Shown here: in pieces, positions 23,340-35,360 of the stretch | How positions within the stretch are numbered: position 1 is the first letter of the stretch | Layout of the letters: the number at the start of each line of letters is the position of its first letter | Assembly (NCBI GenBank): GCA_950106755.1 | Contig: OX467091.1 | Location: forward strand, 6,155,538 to 6,219,537 | Length of the DNA stretch: 64,000 nucleotides | Origin: Climacium dendroides | Taxonomy: Eukaryota; Streptophyta; Bryopsida; Hypnales; Climaciaceae | Direction: 5' to 3' | Position numbers and translations under genes: made by a program | The notes under the pieces: generated by a model | Database searches by the model: none | Seen by the model: the letters and a program-made list of their open reading frames with translations, nothing else | What the model was told of the DNA's origin: nothing

Positions 23340-24500
23340 AACGAAGTCCCAACAATACAATTCATTCTTCTTCTGTTGTATTGTATGGCTATACTCTACC
23401 TAGGTAGCTTCTAAATGATGCTAAATTAGCTTCTTCTAAGAAAGTAGTACCTATACTATACTATAATTTCAAAGCGCAAACCTTACTGCCCTCCTTAGCA
23501 ATAGAAACCACTGACTGCTTAGAGCTGCAGTCCTTAAAGTGCATGGGATGTAGTGTTGCGTAGCTTCACCCAATGCTTTTTCTGACCTGCCTGCGCAGGA
23601 CTTAACGTCGAGCAGAACATGTCAATGTCCTTATGAATAAACTTATAGAACTTTCCGATGCCTTCCAGGATGTTAGGCGTAGCACCCCATGTCAAACGTA
23701 GCACGTGTAGCAAATACCTTTTGATCTTCTATTCAGACGTGTTGATGTCACGTACAAGCCTGTGGGTGACATTGTGGTATTCCTGTAGACATAAATGCGT
23801 CTTACCGGACATGATGCTGGACGCACCTAGGGCCTTTGGAAGTCAACTCCAGCACATTCACGTGTCCTACCTTTGTTTGAGTTGATGCCCTGTAGTTAGA
23901 AGAAGAGAGTTATAAAGAGATTTCAAGTCATAAAAGCCACTTATCAATTACAAATTGCAAGAAGTAGGCGTTTGGGCGTCGGGTTTCATTGCTTGGCATT
24001 GCTTTTTTATCCCATTCTGAAGTACTAAGGAAATGAACCTCATTTGCAGTTTACGCTCATGTTCTTCGGAAACAGGACCTAATATTTGTGGAAAATTTTC
24101 TTTCTTCCTCGGGACGTATACATTTGGTTGCCACCAAAACAAATAATTCATAGATTGTGATGTTGGATGTTATAGGTTCACAAGTCTACAGTACTGCACG
24201 AACTACTATCCACGATCTAAGAGATAGTGATGAATAGATAGGTGAAGTAGACATGACGGTGTCAAAGTAGATGTCTACAGTGACAAACATATGTTCACAA
24301 AAACATCCAGACGTTCAAAATTGTCACTGGGTGATCAGAAGTGTTCCTTTTCAACCACCCTTGACTTCCTTCTGATTGTCTACTATATCTTTCTCTTCGT
24401 CTTTCCCATTGCATGTTGTAGGAAACAAGTTTAATTACTTCAAGAGTGGACATTTCAAATTCCATAATATCAGCAAGTGCACGTACGTGTTGATGCTTGT
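23340..24500. other. Non-coding part of the CACTA element 5' of TNPD
   Basis: No frame with family resemblance. GACATC/GATGTC words resume after 23740. It probably contains the TNPD promoter and 5' UTR. Confidence 0.4.
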
Positions 24501-24507
24501 GACGGAC

Positions 24508-27500
24508 ATGGAGGGCAGGCGTGGACGTCATGCTGTAAGAGTGCGCATCAATGCAGACGGCCGTGTCCTTCGCCACATTCCTATAGGTGACCTCATTCTA
24601 CAAACCGAGTTGAGGGTGGCAACGCAGCTGAATTTGACGAGGTTTCCATGTCCATGCAAATATTGTCATGGAGGAAGACGTCGGACTATCCATGTGATTC
24701 GGAAGCATCATGGAGAGGTGGGACGGGATGTTTTTTTGACGAAGTCAATGATTGGAGGGGACCCACCCAATGGATACCCTCCTAATGGCATATGGGTGGA
24801 AGATCTTGTGTATGACGACGATGACATCGTTGAGAATGACGCAGACATAGTAGAGAAAGACATTCAGATGTAGGATGTGAACGGACGACCAGAAGTAGGG
24901 GACACTGATGTCGGTGACGCTGCTAATGACGACGACGCTCCTCTGGATGTACAACATGACGTCCAAGGCAAGTCATGGAGGCCTTTGATCGTGGCGATGC
25001 ATTGCATTCGGATACCTTGGCATCTAACGGAGCGTCAGGTGCTGAAGCAGATGTTGACGTTGACACTGTTGAAGACATGCAACGTTTATATGAGCACGCA
25101 ACAACAGCACTGTACGAGGGGGCATCATCGAGTATTCTGTCAGCAACAATCATCATCATGAATATGTGCGTGGTCTTCCGCGTGAGTAACCATTTCACTA
25201 GTGAGCTCCTACGGTATTTGTCATCAGACTTGCTCCCGAAGAACAACAAGCTCCCTACTAGTCATTATGAGGCAAGGAAAATGATTAGGAAGTTGGGCTT
25301 AGAGTACAACAACATCCATGTGTGCCCAGGTGGTTGTGTGCTATTCGAAGACGAGCATGCAAATCTAAGTACGTGCCCGAAGTGCTCTAAACCAAGGTGG
25401 GTGGAGGGAACGAACTCGATACCAACAAGGGTCGTTCGACACTTTCCCTTGATCCCAAGACTTAAACGCATGTTTCGATCTTCGGAGATCGCTCAGATGC
25501 TGACGGATTGGACGCGGCATGTCAGCGATGACGGCATCATGCGGTCAATGGTGGACAGCCCTGCTTGGAAGCATGTCAACGTGGACGTCCACTTTGACAA
25601 CTTCAGTGCTGACGACAGGAACCTACGTCTGGCACTAGCACTGGATGGTGTCAATCCCTTCAAGCTGAGCAACACGAATTGGTCGACATGGCCGGTGCTC
25701 ATTTTGATTTACAATTTTGAGCCATGGTTTGTGACAAAGAAATTCTTCATTTCCCTTAGCCTTCTCATTTCTGGGAAGCAGTCCCCAACTTCTAAGAATA
25801 TGGATGTGTTCTTGCGACCATTGTTGAAGGAGCTACATGCATTGTGGGAAGGTGTGGTGGCTCAAGATTTCTCACAGCCCGAAGGTGCTTGTCGCTTTAT
25901 CATGCGTGGCTTACTAATGTGGACCATATCCGATTTTCCTGCGTATGCTTTGATCTCTGGCTTGTCTTGCAAGGGATATAAAGGATGCCCGGATTGTGGT
26001 CTTGAGACAGATTCTCGACTTGCAAGAACCGGCGATGTGAGGGCGGATCGAAGTACAAGAGGGTCCAAGATTGTGTATGGGGGCATACGAAGGTACTTAA
26101 GTCGACACCATCCTTATCGTCGAAATCGTCGCTTCAATGGAAAAGTAGAGCATCGCTTCAGGCCAAAGGGCATGACCGCCGAAGATGTTATCCGATATGC
26201 TGCATGGCGGCAAGCGTTTCTAGATCTGGGTGGAAGAGAAGATGGAAAGGATGACCCAGTGCATTTCACAGGGGTGAAACGCTTGAGTGCATTGTTTGAG
26301 CTGCCCTACTGGAAGGTACAAAGTGGTCTAACCTGACTTTGACATGTAGGTAGTGTCCAATGTCTGAGTGGTACGTCCTCTCTGACGTTCTGTATCATAG
26401 TATTGGCGTGCTGATGTCCAAGTAGATGTCATAGAAGACATCCCGCTGCACAAATTGCAATAGCTGTAGACAGTGGCCGCTTATTCAGCCGTGCAATGTG
26501 AACATTTCATGTTGTGTTACATGTCCCTTCAGACGTAGTCGTGAATACAAAGTGCAGGCTGAATGTTGTTGTACGTTTTCTTAGCAGACAGCACGGGAAG
26601 TAACGATACACATTTTTTCGGAGGGCAAAGCGTAATTAAGATTTACATGTGTTCCCTTCTGCAGTATCTTTTGATCCGACACATTTTGGATGTGATGCAT
26701 TGCGAGAAAAACTTATGCGAGAACATGGTGAAGACCCTTCTTACTATGAATGATAGCCCTGGCAGCCGCATTGATGCAGAACAGCTTGGAATACGTAGAG
26801 AAATTTGGCTTCAAGGCCCACGAAGACGCCAAGACGATTTCTACATGCCAAATGTGTCGTATGCAATGACAGTAGATGAGCGCAGGGAGTTCGTGGATAT
26901 AGTATCAAGTATCCGTACCCCAACAAACTATGTTGGTACAATTCATAAACGTCTACAGAATGGAACGTTACAGTATATGAAAACACATGATTATCACATT
27001 CTCATGCAACAGGTGAGGTTGCGATGGGACGTGACACAGGGGTTCGTTGAACTTATCCGAAGAAGGGAGGGAGTTTAGAGATTGTCACTGCTCCAGAACC
27101 GTTGTGGACATCATATGTCTTTAGTAACGTTGTTGGAGGCAGTAGTATGTTAATGACAGTGCACGGGAAGACGTCTTCATGAACATGATAGTGTTTCATT
27201 TGGCTGTGATGCGTTTTCTAGTAGTATGTCATAGTCAGCACAAAGAGGTTGTAGTGGATGTCCAAAATTAATGTCCGGGTGATCCTCATGCAAGTTACAG
27301 GGAAATGTGTTAAAAATGTAGCAGTGGGAGAGTGACTTACAGAGATGTTGTTCATGTGTAGATTCTACCGGTGGCTGTCCGGAACATCTTGGATGAGAAT
27401 GTGCGCTTGGCTATTATAAAAATGAGCAGGGTTTTTCAAAGACTTTGTGAGAAGGAGATCAAGGAAGCTGACAAAGATGTCCTCATGCAGGATGTTATTA

Positions 27501-29063
27501 TAGCAACCTGCCTCATAGAGAAGGAGTTCCCCACGACATTCTTGAATATAATGACCCATTTGCCAGTGCACCTTGTTGAACAGTTATTTGTATGTGGCCC
27601 AGTGCATTGTAGGTGGATGTACCCCATTGAGCGATACATGAAGACTTTGAAGGATTATGTGCGGACTTTGGTGCATCCAGAAGGTAGCATAGCAGAGGGA
27701 TATCGCATTGAAGACACGCTTGGCTTCTGCATGGAATACATGAGACAGTTTCAAGGGACTGGTGAGTGCGTTTGGGATGTAGACGAAGATCCCATCATGA
27801 ATGACGAGGTGATACGTAGCAGAAAATCAAAAGAGAGGGCATTATCCGACGCTTTGCGAGTGTATGCACATGCGTTTGTAATTGACAATGCGCCATGCTT
27901 GGAAACTTGGCGAGAGTAAGTAACTAGCACTGCTTTCCAGTGCCACTTTGGACATCACGTTGCCTTATATACACTCCTAGCAGACGTCATATCCGACGCT
28001 GGCACGTTCAATGATGTCATGTAGGAAGACGCTTTGATGTTTGTTTTGGCCCCAGTGTGGACATCTCAGTAGAAGAGGAAACTTTCAACACACGATCGTT
28101 GTTAAGGACTACTTGAATTCTTGCACACCTTTGCAAATGTGCCATGCACACTGTACTTGGCCCCAGCATATATGATGTGAAATCTTCAATCCGTTGGCCT
28201 AATTTCATTATTGTTGAGTGTGATGCAGGGACTACACTGCAGCAAAGTCCCAAAGATGGGAGGAGCGGGAAGCTTTTCGTGTTGCATGGCGACGCTCAAA
28301 TCCAGGAAGAGCTGTCTGTTATCCAGTTGAACTAAGTGAGTTTCCATCCTTCGCGCAGTGGCTGACGTCAACGGTGACGGAGGCTGATCATTCTGGACGT
28401 CCAGTGGATGAAGACATCAGACATTATGCGCAGCTTCCTGAGCGGAAGGCAACATCCCACCGTCAAATGTACTGTCATGGCATGCACCTCCGTGCCCGAA
28501 GCTCTGAACGTGGACTTGTTACCCGTGACTCTGGAGTGGTAGCGAGTTTCACACGCCAGCTTCGTTGGAGTTTGCAAAATGGCCGGCCACTGGAATCCAC
28601 GCAGGAGTATGTGGGGTACATTGAAGAGATTTTGGTATTGGATTATTGAAATCACTACGTCATAGTGTTGTTGTGTGATTGGGTGAGGGGCACACAAGGT
28701 AGTCGAGCTCCTAGCGTACAACAGGATAAGTATGGCTTCACGTTGGCAAACTTCAACCATTTGGATGGAACGGTCCATGCAGATTCATTTGCCTTTCCTT
28801 TGCATTGCCAACAGGTATTCTTCTCCGACGATCCACATCGGCCTGGTTGGAAAGTAGTTTGCCGAACTGAGGTGAGGGGTAGACGTGGCTCATTGCACCC
28901 TCTAACGACAACCCCGAACATGGTGCAGTTGGTCAATGATAGAGACTTCGATGGACTACAACCAGTGCAATAAGTCGTGGACCCGGTGCGCCAACCCATA
29001 GACCATGGTGGCGAGTATATTGCCATAGTTAGCGATGACATTGCATCTGAGGAAGAAGCATAA
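24508..29063 (+). CDS. TNPD-like CACTA transposase (Transposase_21, DUF4218, DUF4216)
   Basis: Inferred exons are 24508-26315, 26665-27012, 27362-27915 and 28229-29063, with phases that agree. The N-terminal region has MEGRRGR then CPCKYCHGGRRRT. The Transposase_21 core follows (CPKCSKPRW, VDSPAWKHVN, FVTKKFFISL, ISDFPAYALISGL, then CPDCG). Exon 2 carries HILDVMHCEKN. Exon 3 is the DUF4218-type region (FLNIMTHLPVHLVEQL, CRWMYPIERYMKTLK). Exon 4 ends in a DUF4216-type region (KYGFTLANFN, QVFFSDDPHRPGWKVV). Damage: TAG at 24871, a frameshift near 24960, TGA at 28647 and TAA at 28972. The relative at 62020-62158 keeps CAA where this copy has TAA at 28972. Family role: DDE transposase that cuts the element ends. 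Its upstream splice structure is less certain. Confidence 0.88.
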
Positions 29064-29089
29064 GGTGTTCACATCATTGACATGTGTAT

Positions 29090-30135
29090 GCTGTGATAGC
29101 ATTTAGACGTCACATAGGACGTCTGCGAAATACGTGGACATCAACATGTTCATGTCTTCCAAGTATTCCTGATGCATCTTGAACATGCATTTTCTGACAG
29201 AATGTGTCTACTTCGGTGCTGCCCGTGACATCATAAGAGTAGGTTGCAATCTTATCCTAATGAAGTTTGAAGAACGTGCACAAGTTGTATGACTTGAAGA
29301 GCCCAGAAATGCCCTTGACCTAAGTAAACACATAGGAAGGAAGTGCATCATGTACAAATTCACCCTTTTTTATAAAACAATGTCATGCATCTGGAGTCAT
29401 TTTTGACATCAAATTGGACGCCTACAGTTGCTTCTACAACGCCCACACGTCCAGTCAGACGTAATGAAGTGCATCGTGGATAGCATGTGCTTTGAAGTTA
29501 CAATCGTAGGAAATACAAAATGTTAACGCTAGAAGTGATGTCAATGTGGACGTCAGGACGTCAGGTGTGATGTCCACAGAGACATCCGAGGTCGGAACAT
29601 GGACTGGTCGTGGATGCTGACGTGGCATGCCACGTCAGCATCTCTATCCACGTCATACAATATCCACGTCATCGTGCCACGTCACACAACAGCCACGTCA
29701 TCTTGCCACCTCGTCAGTCCACGTCACACAATAACCACCTCATCTCACCACATCAAATGCCACGTAAGCTTTTAAGAGTCACCACCTGCCCGTTCTCCTC
29801 TTTTTAGCCTTGGGCAGTCACTTCACCTCTGACCGCACCAAAATTCTATCTAAACTTGTGAGGTATGTTTGACCAAAGATGATGACGTGGCTAAACATGT
29901 TATTGTGGACATCCTGGGAAACATCTGATGTCCACCTGGATGCCTTACATTGCATGCACGTTTTTTGTAGCATCAGTATACTGTGAGTGCAATCTAGCAA
30001 TGCTAACACAGACATCATCGCAAAATCTCGACTTTCTCGACCTGACACCTTGACGTCTTCTGCAACGTATCGTGTCTACGCGGATATACGTCGTTTTTGG
30101 CTGGATGTCCAGGCGGACACCGTTTTCTTATAGTG
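29090..30135. repeat. Right subterminal repeat region with 30-bp palindrome
   Basis: CCACGTCA/TGACGTGG words cluster at 29610-29765. Positions 29613-29642 form a perfect 30-bp palindrome centred on GGCATGCC, sharing its core with the palindrome at 17463-17484 in the left end. GACATC words continue to the right terminus at 30135. The homologous region is at 62158-63230 in the second copy. Confidence 0.8.
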
Positions 30136-30852
30136 TCATCAAATCCTTCGTCATCGAACCCTTCATCATCTAGCAAGAAGTCCAAAAAGCCACCAAATCC
30201 AAATTGGTCTCCACTAGAGTACATGAAGGAGGCAAGGTCCTTTGGCATTGACTTCTACAGGATACGAAGTCTTTCAATGTTAAAGAGAATGTACGTAAAC
30301 AAGAATGAAGATGGTTACCATCAACTCACTCAAGATATCGGGTACGAGCTTGAAGTGAAGTTGGAAGCATCGGAAAAATATAACAATTTCGTTGAGTATT
30401 GGTTAGCCTCGGAGTGGCTCGATGACATGGTGAAGTCTTTGACCACCAATATTGTAGCGATGTGGTTAAATGTAGCCAAAAAAGAAGAAGATAAGAGTGA
30501 CTGGGACGATGAGGATAAGGAATTTGCTTCAAAATTGTCAATGGTACAGACTTAGTGCCAAAGTTTCTCAAGTTCACATAATAGAAAGAAATCTCCATGG
30601 AAAGAAACAACGGAGAATGCAATTTACAGCCACAACATCAGTAGGTCATTCAAGTGGTTGGAAAGTTCGGTGAAAGTGGTACCAATGTCAGGCTTCAAAG
30701 TAGAAGGAACATATGGGACCATTCGAAAAGTGCGTCTTACTAAACTTGGGAGCATCCCGACATGGATGGAATTTGCTGGCAAGATCTTGAAAATTGGGAA
30801 TAAAAAGAAGAAGCACCGTCAAGAAGTGCACCGGTCAGTCAAGAAGTCTTAA
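30136..30852 (+). pseudogene. Kinase-like gene, 3' part after CACTA insertion
   Basis: It continues the frame of 17064-17174 from the right target-site copy. After a serine-rich linker come PNPNWSPLEYMKEARSFGID and an all-helical-looking region. A TAG at 30553 (possible CAG) is followed in the same frame by IRKVRL inside GTYGTIRKVRL and then FAGKILK. This is the glycine-loop and lysine pattern that begins a protein kinase fold. The frame ends in KKKKHRQEV at the Harbinger left-end homology, and nothing resembling the rest of a kinase follows at 35840. Inferred: a captured, 3'-truncated kinase. I am only moderately sure of the kinase call because only the first subdomains are present. Confidence 0.6.
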
Positions 30853-31209
30853 CCAAGACATGACTATTTGAAGCAACCAGTAGAATGTTGGACAAGAAGA
30901 AAAAATGATAAAATAATATGTGAAGAAGTCTTGACTGGTTGTAATCTAAACACCATCCGGAGAAGTCTTTCGGCCAACTTCATTAAGTGAAGTCCACCGG
31001 TGAACTAGAAAATTGAAGGCGATCAAGAAATTCCAATGTTTGAATTCTTTTTGTAACAATTTGTACTCTTGAGAGAGGTATTTATTTTGATTTGCGCTAT
31101 TTTTTACAAGTTCTTATTTTTTCCAAGTAGTTTTGGTGAATTTCAAAATTTGTATGCATTAATAGTCAACTTATTTTTTGAAAATAAATGAGCATTGTTG
31201 AATTATGAT

Positions 31210-31600
31210 AAACTTTGATGTTTTGCATGTCTTTACAAGGTCTAATTTCAACAAAATTTATTGAAAAAGTTGCATATTCATATCCAATTTTCTTGTTTCA
31301 AAATTCATAAACATTAAGTGAAATTTGAATGATTGATTGGTGTTTGAGTACAAGGAGGTTCAGTGGAAGGTAACCTCAAGGTCTTTCAACTTTAGCATCT
31401 TGTATCTTTGTCATGCAAGGTCCAAATGCAATGAAACTTGTTTTGAAAGTTGTGGAATTTTGTCTATATCTTGTGTTTTAAGTTTCATAAACATTGAGCA
31501 AGATTGAGGTGACTGATTAGTATTTGAATACAAGCAGGTTTAGTGGAAGAAGAGTTCATGTTTTGAAAACATAGTCATAGTCCTCCAAAGAGGACAAAAA
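31210..31600 (-). repeat. 191-bp repeat, left array of Harbinger (inverted, ~2 copies)
   Basis: Phrases such as GTACAAGGAGGTTCAGTGGA, CATGCAAGGTCCAAATGCAA and CATAAACATTGAGCAAGA recur about twice. They are the reverse complement of the 34605-35360 array. It lies directly upstream of the transposase. Confidence 0.8.
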
Positions 31601-31709
31601 GATATCCCATATTCATTGTGTAGAGAACTAGTACATATCACAATATAGTTTATATGTTCTTCTCAATCTTCCTTTCAAATTTTTCTCTCATTTCTATTAA
31701 TCTAGCATC

Positions 31710-32860
31710 ATGGAAGATAGAAGAGAGAAAATCTTAGTTACTCTTGCTATTCTTATGGTTTTGAAGCATGTGATTGTTTCAATTATGGGAATTCAAAAGG
31801 TTATTATGCATCAACACAACGGAGCAATTATGATGATGACTTTCATATTATTTGGGAGCAAAGAGAGAATGGTATGGAAATTTGATCGACCGAGTGGATT
31901 TACTTCACAATTTCTTCTTGCATCATATAGTGCAAAAATGTTCAAGGACCGTGTTCGGGTGAGTAAACTTACATTTTTGTATTTGTGCAATTTGCTTGCA
32001 CCAATTTTGAGCAAGAAGGATACAAGATTGAGACCTTGCATTCCAATTGAAGATAGAATCTCTTTGACTTTGTATCAATTGGGTTTTGGTGATTTTTTGC
32101 AAACACTTGCCGATTTGTATGGAATGTCTAAACCTAGTGCTTCTATCATTATTCGAAAAACTTGTGAAGGAATGAAAAGGCTTTTGAAACCTTTGGTTTT
32201 CCAAAAACCTACATTACATTGGATGAAGCAAATTTCTATAGACTTCGAAAGTCTGCATGGAATTCCATATATTCTTGGGGCAATAGATGGTAGTCATATT
32301 CCAATTATTACTTCAAAAGTAGATCCTACTTCATTTTATTGTAGAAAAGGATTTTATTCAGTATTATTGCAAGGTGTGGTGGATGCTCAATGTAAATTTT
32401 GGGACTATGAATTTGGTTGGGTTAGAAGTATATATGATTGAACCCTATTTCAAAAATCAGAAATTGGAAAGAAAACTATGTTAGGAACCTTTTTACCATA
32501 CAAATTCATTGGAGATGTTGCATATCTAATGCGTCCATGGTTCTATTCACCTTTCAAGGGAGCAAAGGAAGGTTTATCAAGAGAGAAGGCTCACTAGAAC
32601 TTTATTCAATCTAGTACTCGAATGGCTGTTGAACGTACATTTGGCATTTTGAAAGGCCGATAGAGGATATTATTGAAGAAAATTGATATGCCACTTCGAA
32701 ACATTCCAGATATTATAACAACTTGCTTATGTCTCTACAATCTATGCATTATACATGGAGAAGAATTTGATTTTGATTGGATAAGAATGGCGGAAGAAGA
32801 TATGAAGAAAACTCGAGCAAAATCTTTTGATGATCTAAAAATATAGATACATTCTATGTA
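31710..32860 (+). pseudogene. Harbinger transposase (DDE_Tnp_4 type)
   Basis: The intact part, 31710-32441, starts at ATG 31710. It contains a helical N-terminal domain (RVSKLTFLYLCNLL), an HTH-like stretch (LADLYGMSKPSASIIIRKTC) and the first catalytic aspartate in LGAIDGSHIPI. After a TGA at 32439 the same protein continues: FLPYKFIGDVAYLMRPWFY, then FIQSSTRMAVERTFGILKG with the catalytic glutamate, then DIITTCLCLYNLCIIHG. The stops are TGA after YD, TAG replacing W near 32594, TAG after GR near 32662, and TAG near 32845. All fit single transitions. A further short open frame (32930-33133) is uncertain. Family role: cuts Harbinger ends with the Myb-like partner. Confidence 0.88.
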
Positions 32861-33245
32861 CTCGAAGCAAGCATATTGGAAATGAGAAATATGCAAAAAC
32901 AAGTCATATAAGTTGAATTTAACGATTCTATGAAAAATGATACAACAACTTCTGAAGACATAGAGGTAGAATGTAAAAGTAGAGTAAATCGTGAAGAGAG
33001 GATGAAAGCCATGTTACAAGAAGCTGTTCGAACTCATATGATGTTGACAAAGAGTTACTATAAGGACCATCTTGCCAGAACAGCAAAAGTAACATTTCCT
33101 TTAGACTCTAGTTTTGACATAGAAGAGAACTAGAGTTTGTCAATCAAATGCTCCATTTGTTGATCTATCTTCCCTAGCAACTCATTGATTTTGCCAAAAT
33201 GTTCTAGCATTGCTGCTCCATTGTCTATCATTTTCCCAAAGTAAA

Positions 33246-34475
33246 TTAAAGCTTGATCATGGAATTTCTTTTTTTTGGAGGTGGTGAAGGTTTAGATTGA
33301 TAAGCACCTTCATGAGATAAATTTTCAAATGTATTACAGCTTGCTTCTTCATCATCATTTTCTGCATCAATATTTGCATTGTCCATTGTAGTTGTACTGA
33401 CATGTTTTATAACAGATCCTTCTTGATGCCACCATTGATCCAAAGAGTCATAAAACTTACATTCATGTCTATTGTTCCCATAGATTGAATTGACAAGCTT
33501 GTCCTCTTTGTAAGACTTGAAAATGTTCTCAAACTTCTTCCGGCATGCTTCAACTGTGCGAGAAAATTCAGGAATTGCAGCAAGCATTTGTACTTAAAGT
33601 CGAATCCATATATCCACACTTGCAAAAAAATTTAATTTACTCTTCAAAGATATGAAATACATGAAAACGTTCAAAGATAATGAAGCAAATGAAAATGTTC
33701 AAAGATATGAAATAAATTAAAATGCTGAAAGATAACTTTAAAACTAATGAAATAATTTTGAAAAATTGCAAACAAGAATTTGTTAAAATTATAAAAAAAA
33801 AAGTAGGATAGTTAAAATTTGAAATCAAATGCATACAAAACTTAAAATGTATTTTTGTAGCTTAATTACGATGAAGCAACTACATGCCAAAAAAATCTAT
33901 AAAGTTATTGGAATTGTAGTTATAATATTGAAAATTGATAGATTGATACAGAACTACATATTCCAAAATGAGTTTCAAATATTCAAATAATGCTTGTATA
34001 CTAAATGAAAGGCATACCTTGTTTTTTTAGCATTCTTCTGAAACTCTCCATGCATTTCACCTCGAATTGCAATGAGTTGTTCAACATCACTGTCTGGCCA
34101 ATTCTTCTTTTTCTCCTCCATGTCTTCTTCCTCAACTTCTTTTCTTTTTCTTTTTTTCTTGGTTGGAGTCTTCTTCTTCACAAGTCTAGATCTTCTCTTC
34201 TTTATAGACTCAACAATTTGCCAATCTTCTTCATCTTGGGCTTCCTTCCCTCCAACATCCAAATTATTGTCACATGGTTGAATTTCTCCAACCAAAGGCC
34301 TATTAGTTGAAGAAGGCTCTTGAAAGTAGGGCTTGAAAGCACTCTCACTTTGAGTAGTAGGGCTGAAAAAAATTTCACTATCCACATAGTCTTCATTTTG
34401 GCTGCAAGTGAAAGGGAGTTGCGAGAAACTTGCCATCTCAAAAAGAGACAAAATAGCAACTCTAAAATACACCAA
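33246..34475 (-). CDS. Harbinger Myb/SANT-like DNA-binding protein (ORF1)
   Basis: Two inferred exons. Exon 1 runs from 34475 (or the in-frame ATG at 34436) to 34018. It has an acidic N-terminus, a lysine-rich basic patch (RRSRLVKKKTPTKKKRKRKE) and the start of a Myb-like trihelix (NWPDSDVEQLIAIRGEMHGE). Exon 2 (33618-33246) completes it (IPEFSRTVEACRKKFENIFK, then CKFYDSLDQWWHQ). Donor GTATGC and acceptor TTTTGCAAG are visible. One TAA lies early in exon 2 (near 33597). In PIF/Harbinger elements this protein binds the ends and carries the transposase into the nucleus. Its convergence with the transposase and its position fit that role. Confidence 0.8.
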
Positions 34476-34604
34476 ACACCATCACATTATTAACAATTTG
34501 AAAATTAAACACAAATGTAGAACTTTCCAACAAATTCAGTTGAAATTAGACCTTCCAACACAAAAAGATTCAAGACACTAAAAATGCAAACCCTAAAATT
34601 ACCT

Positions 34605-35360
34605 TCACCTCTTCTTGAAGTGAACCTCCTTGTACAAAAACACCAATTAGTTACTTGATTCTTGCTCAATGTCTATGAAAATTGGACCACAAAAACTAGA
34701 CAAAATTGCGCAACTTTCAAAATAAGTCTCATAACATTTGGACCTTGCATGACAAACATACAAGACGCCGAACTTCAAAGATCCTAAGGTTACCTTCACC
34801 TCCCCTTCTATTGAACCTCCTTGTACTCAAACACTAGTCAGTCACTTGATTCTTGTTCAATGTCTATGAAATTTGGATCACAAAAACTAGACAAAATTGC
34901 GCAACTTTGAAAACAAATTTCATAGCATTTAAACCTTTCATAACAAAGATACAAGACGCCAAAGTACAAAAACCCTAAGGTTACCTTCACCTCCCCCTCT
35001 ACTGAACCTCCTTGTACTCAAATACCAATCAGTCACTCTATTCTTTTTCAATGTCTATGAAAATTGGACCACAAAAACTAGACAAAATTGCACAACTTTG
35101 AAAACAAATTTCATATCATTTGGACCTTTTATGACAAAGATACAAGACGCCGAAGTTCAAAGACCTTGAGGGTACCTTCACCTCCCCTTCCACTAAACCT
35201 CTTTGTACTCAAACACCAATCAGTCACTCTATTCTCACTCAATATTTATGAAATTTGAACTACAAAAACTAGACAAAATTGCGCAACTTTAAAAACAAGT
35301 CTCATAGCATTTGGACCTTTCATGATAAAGATACAAGACGCCAAAGTTCAAAGTACTTCA
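34605..35360 (+). repeat. 191-bp tandem repeat, right array of Harbinger (~4 copies)
   Basis: The phrase TGAACCTCCTTGTAC starts at 34621, 34812, 35003 and (as TAAACCTCTTTGTAC) 35194, exactly 191 bp apart each time. Units contain GACAAAATTGCGCAACTTT and ACAAGACGCC. The same unit is present inverted at 31210-31600. Confidence 0.9.

Larger units (their letters stand above)
17175..30135. mobile_element. CACTA (En/Spm) transposon, 12,961 bp, near full-length
   Basis: The left end is CACTATAAGAAAACTGTGTC and the right end is its inverted counterpart ending in TTTTCTTATAGTG. The flanking 3-bp duplication is TCA on both sides (17172-17174 and 30136-30138). Inside are a TNPA-like gene on the - strand (18564-21047) and a TNPD-like transposase on the + strand (24508-29063), transcribed divergently. 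Dense GACGTCC/GACATC words and TGACGTGGCA subterminal repeats fill both ends. At least three nonsense codons and one frameshift in the two genes mean this copy is probably not autonomous now. The insertion interrupts the kinase-like gene in phase. A shorter relative lies at 59390-63230. Confidence 0.95.

Noticed and set aside
30796..30815. Exact left terminus of the Harbinger element at GGG 30796
   Set aside because: The bases do not match the right terminus before 30815, and no TTA duplicate is seen.
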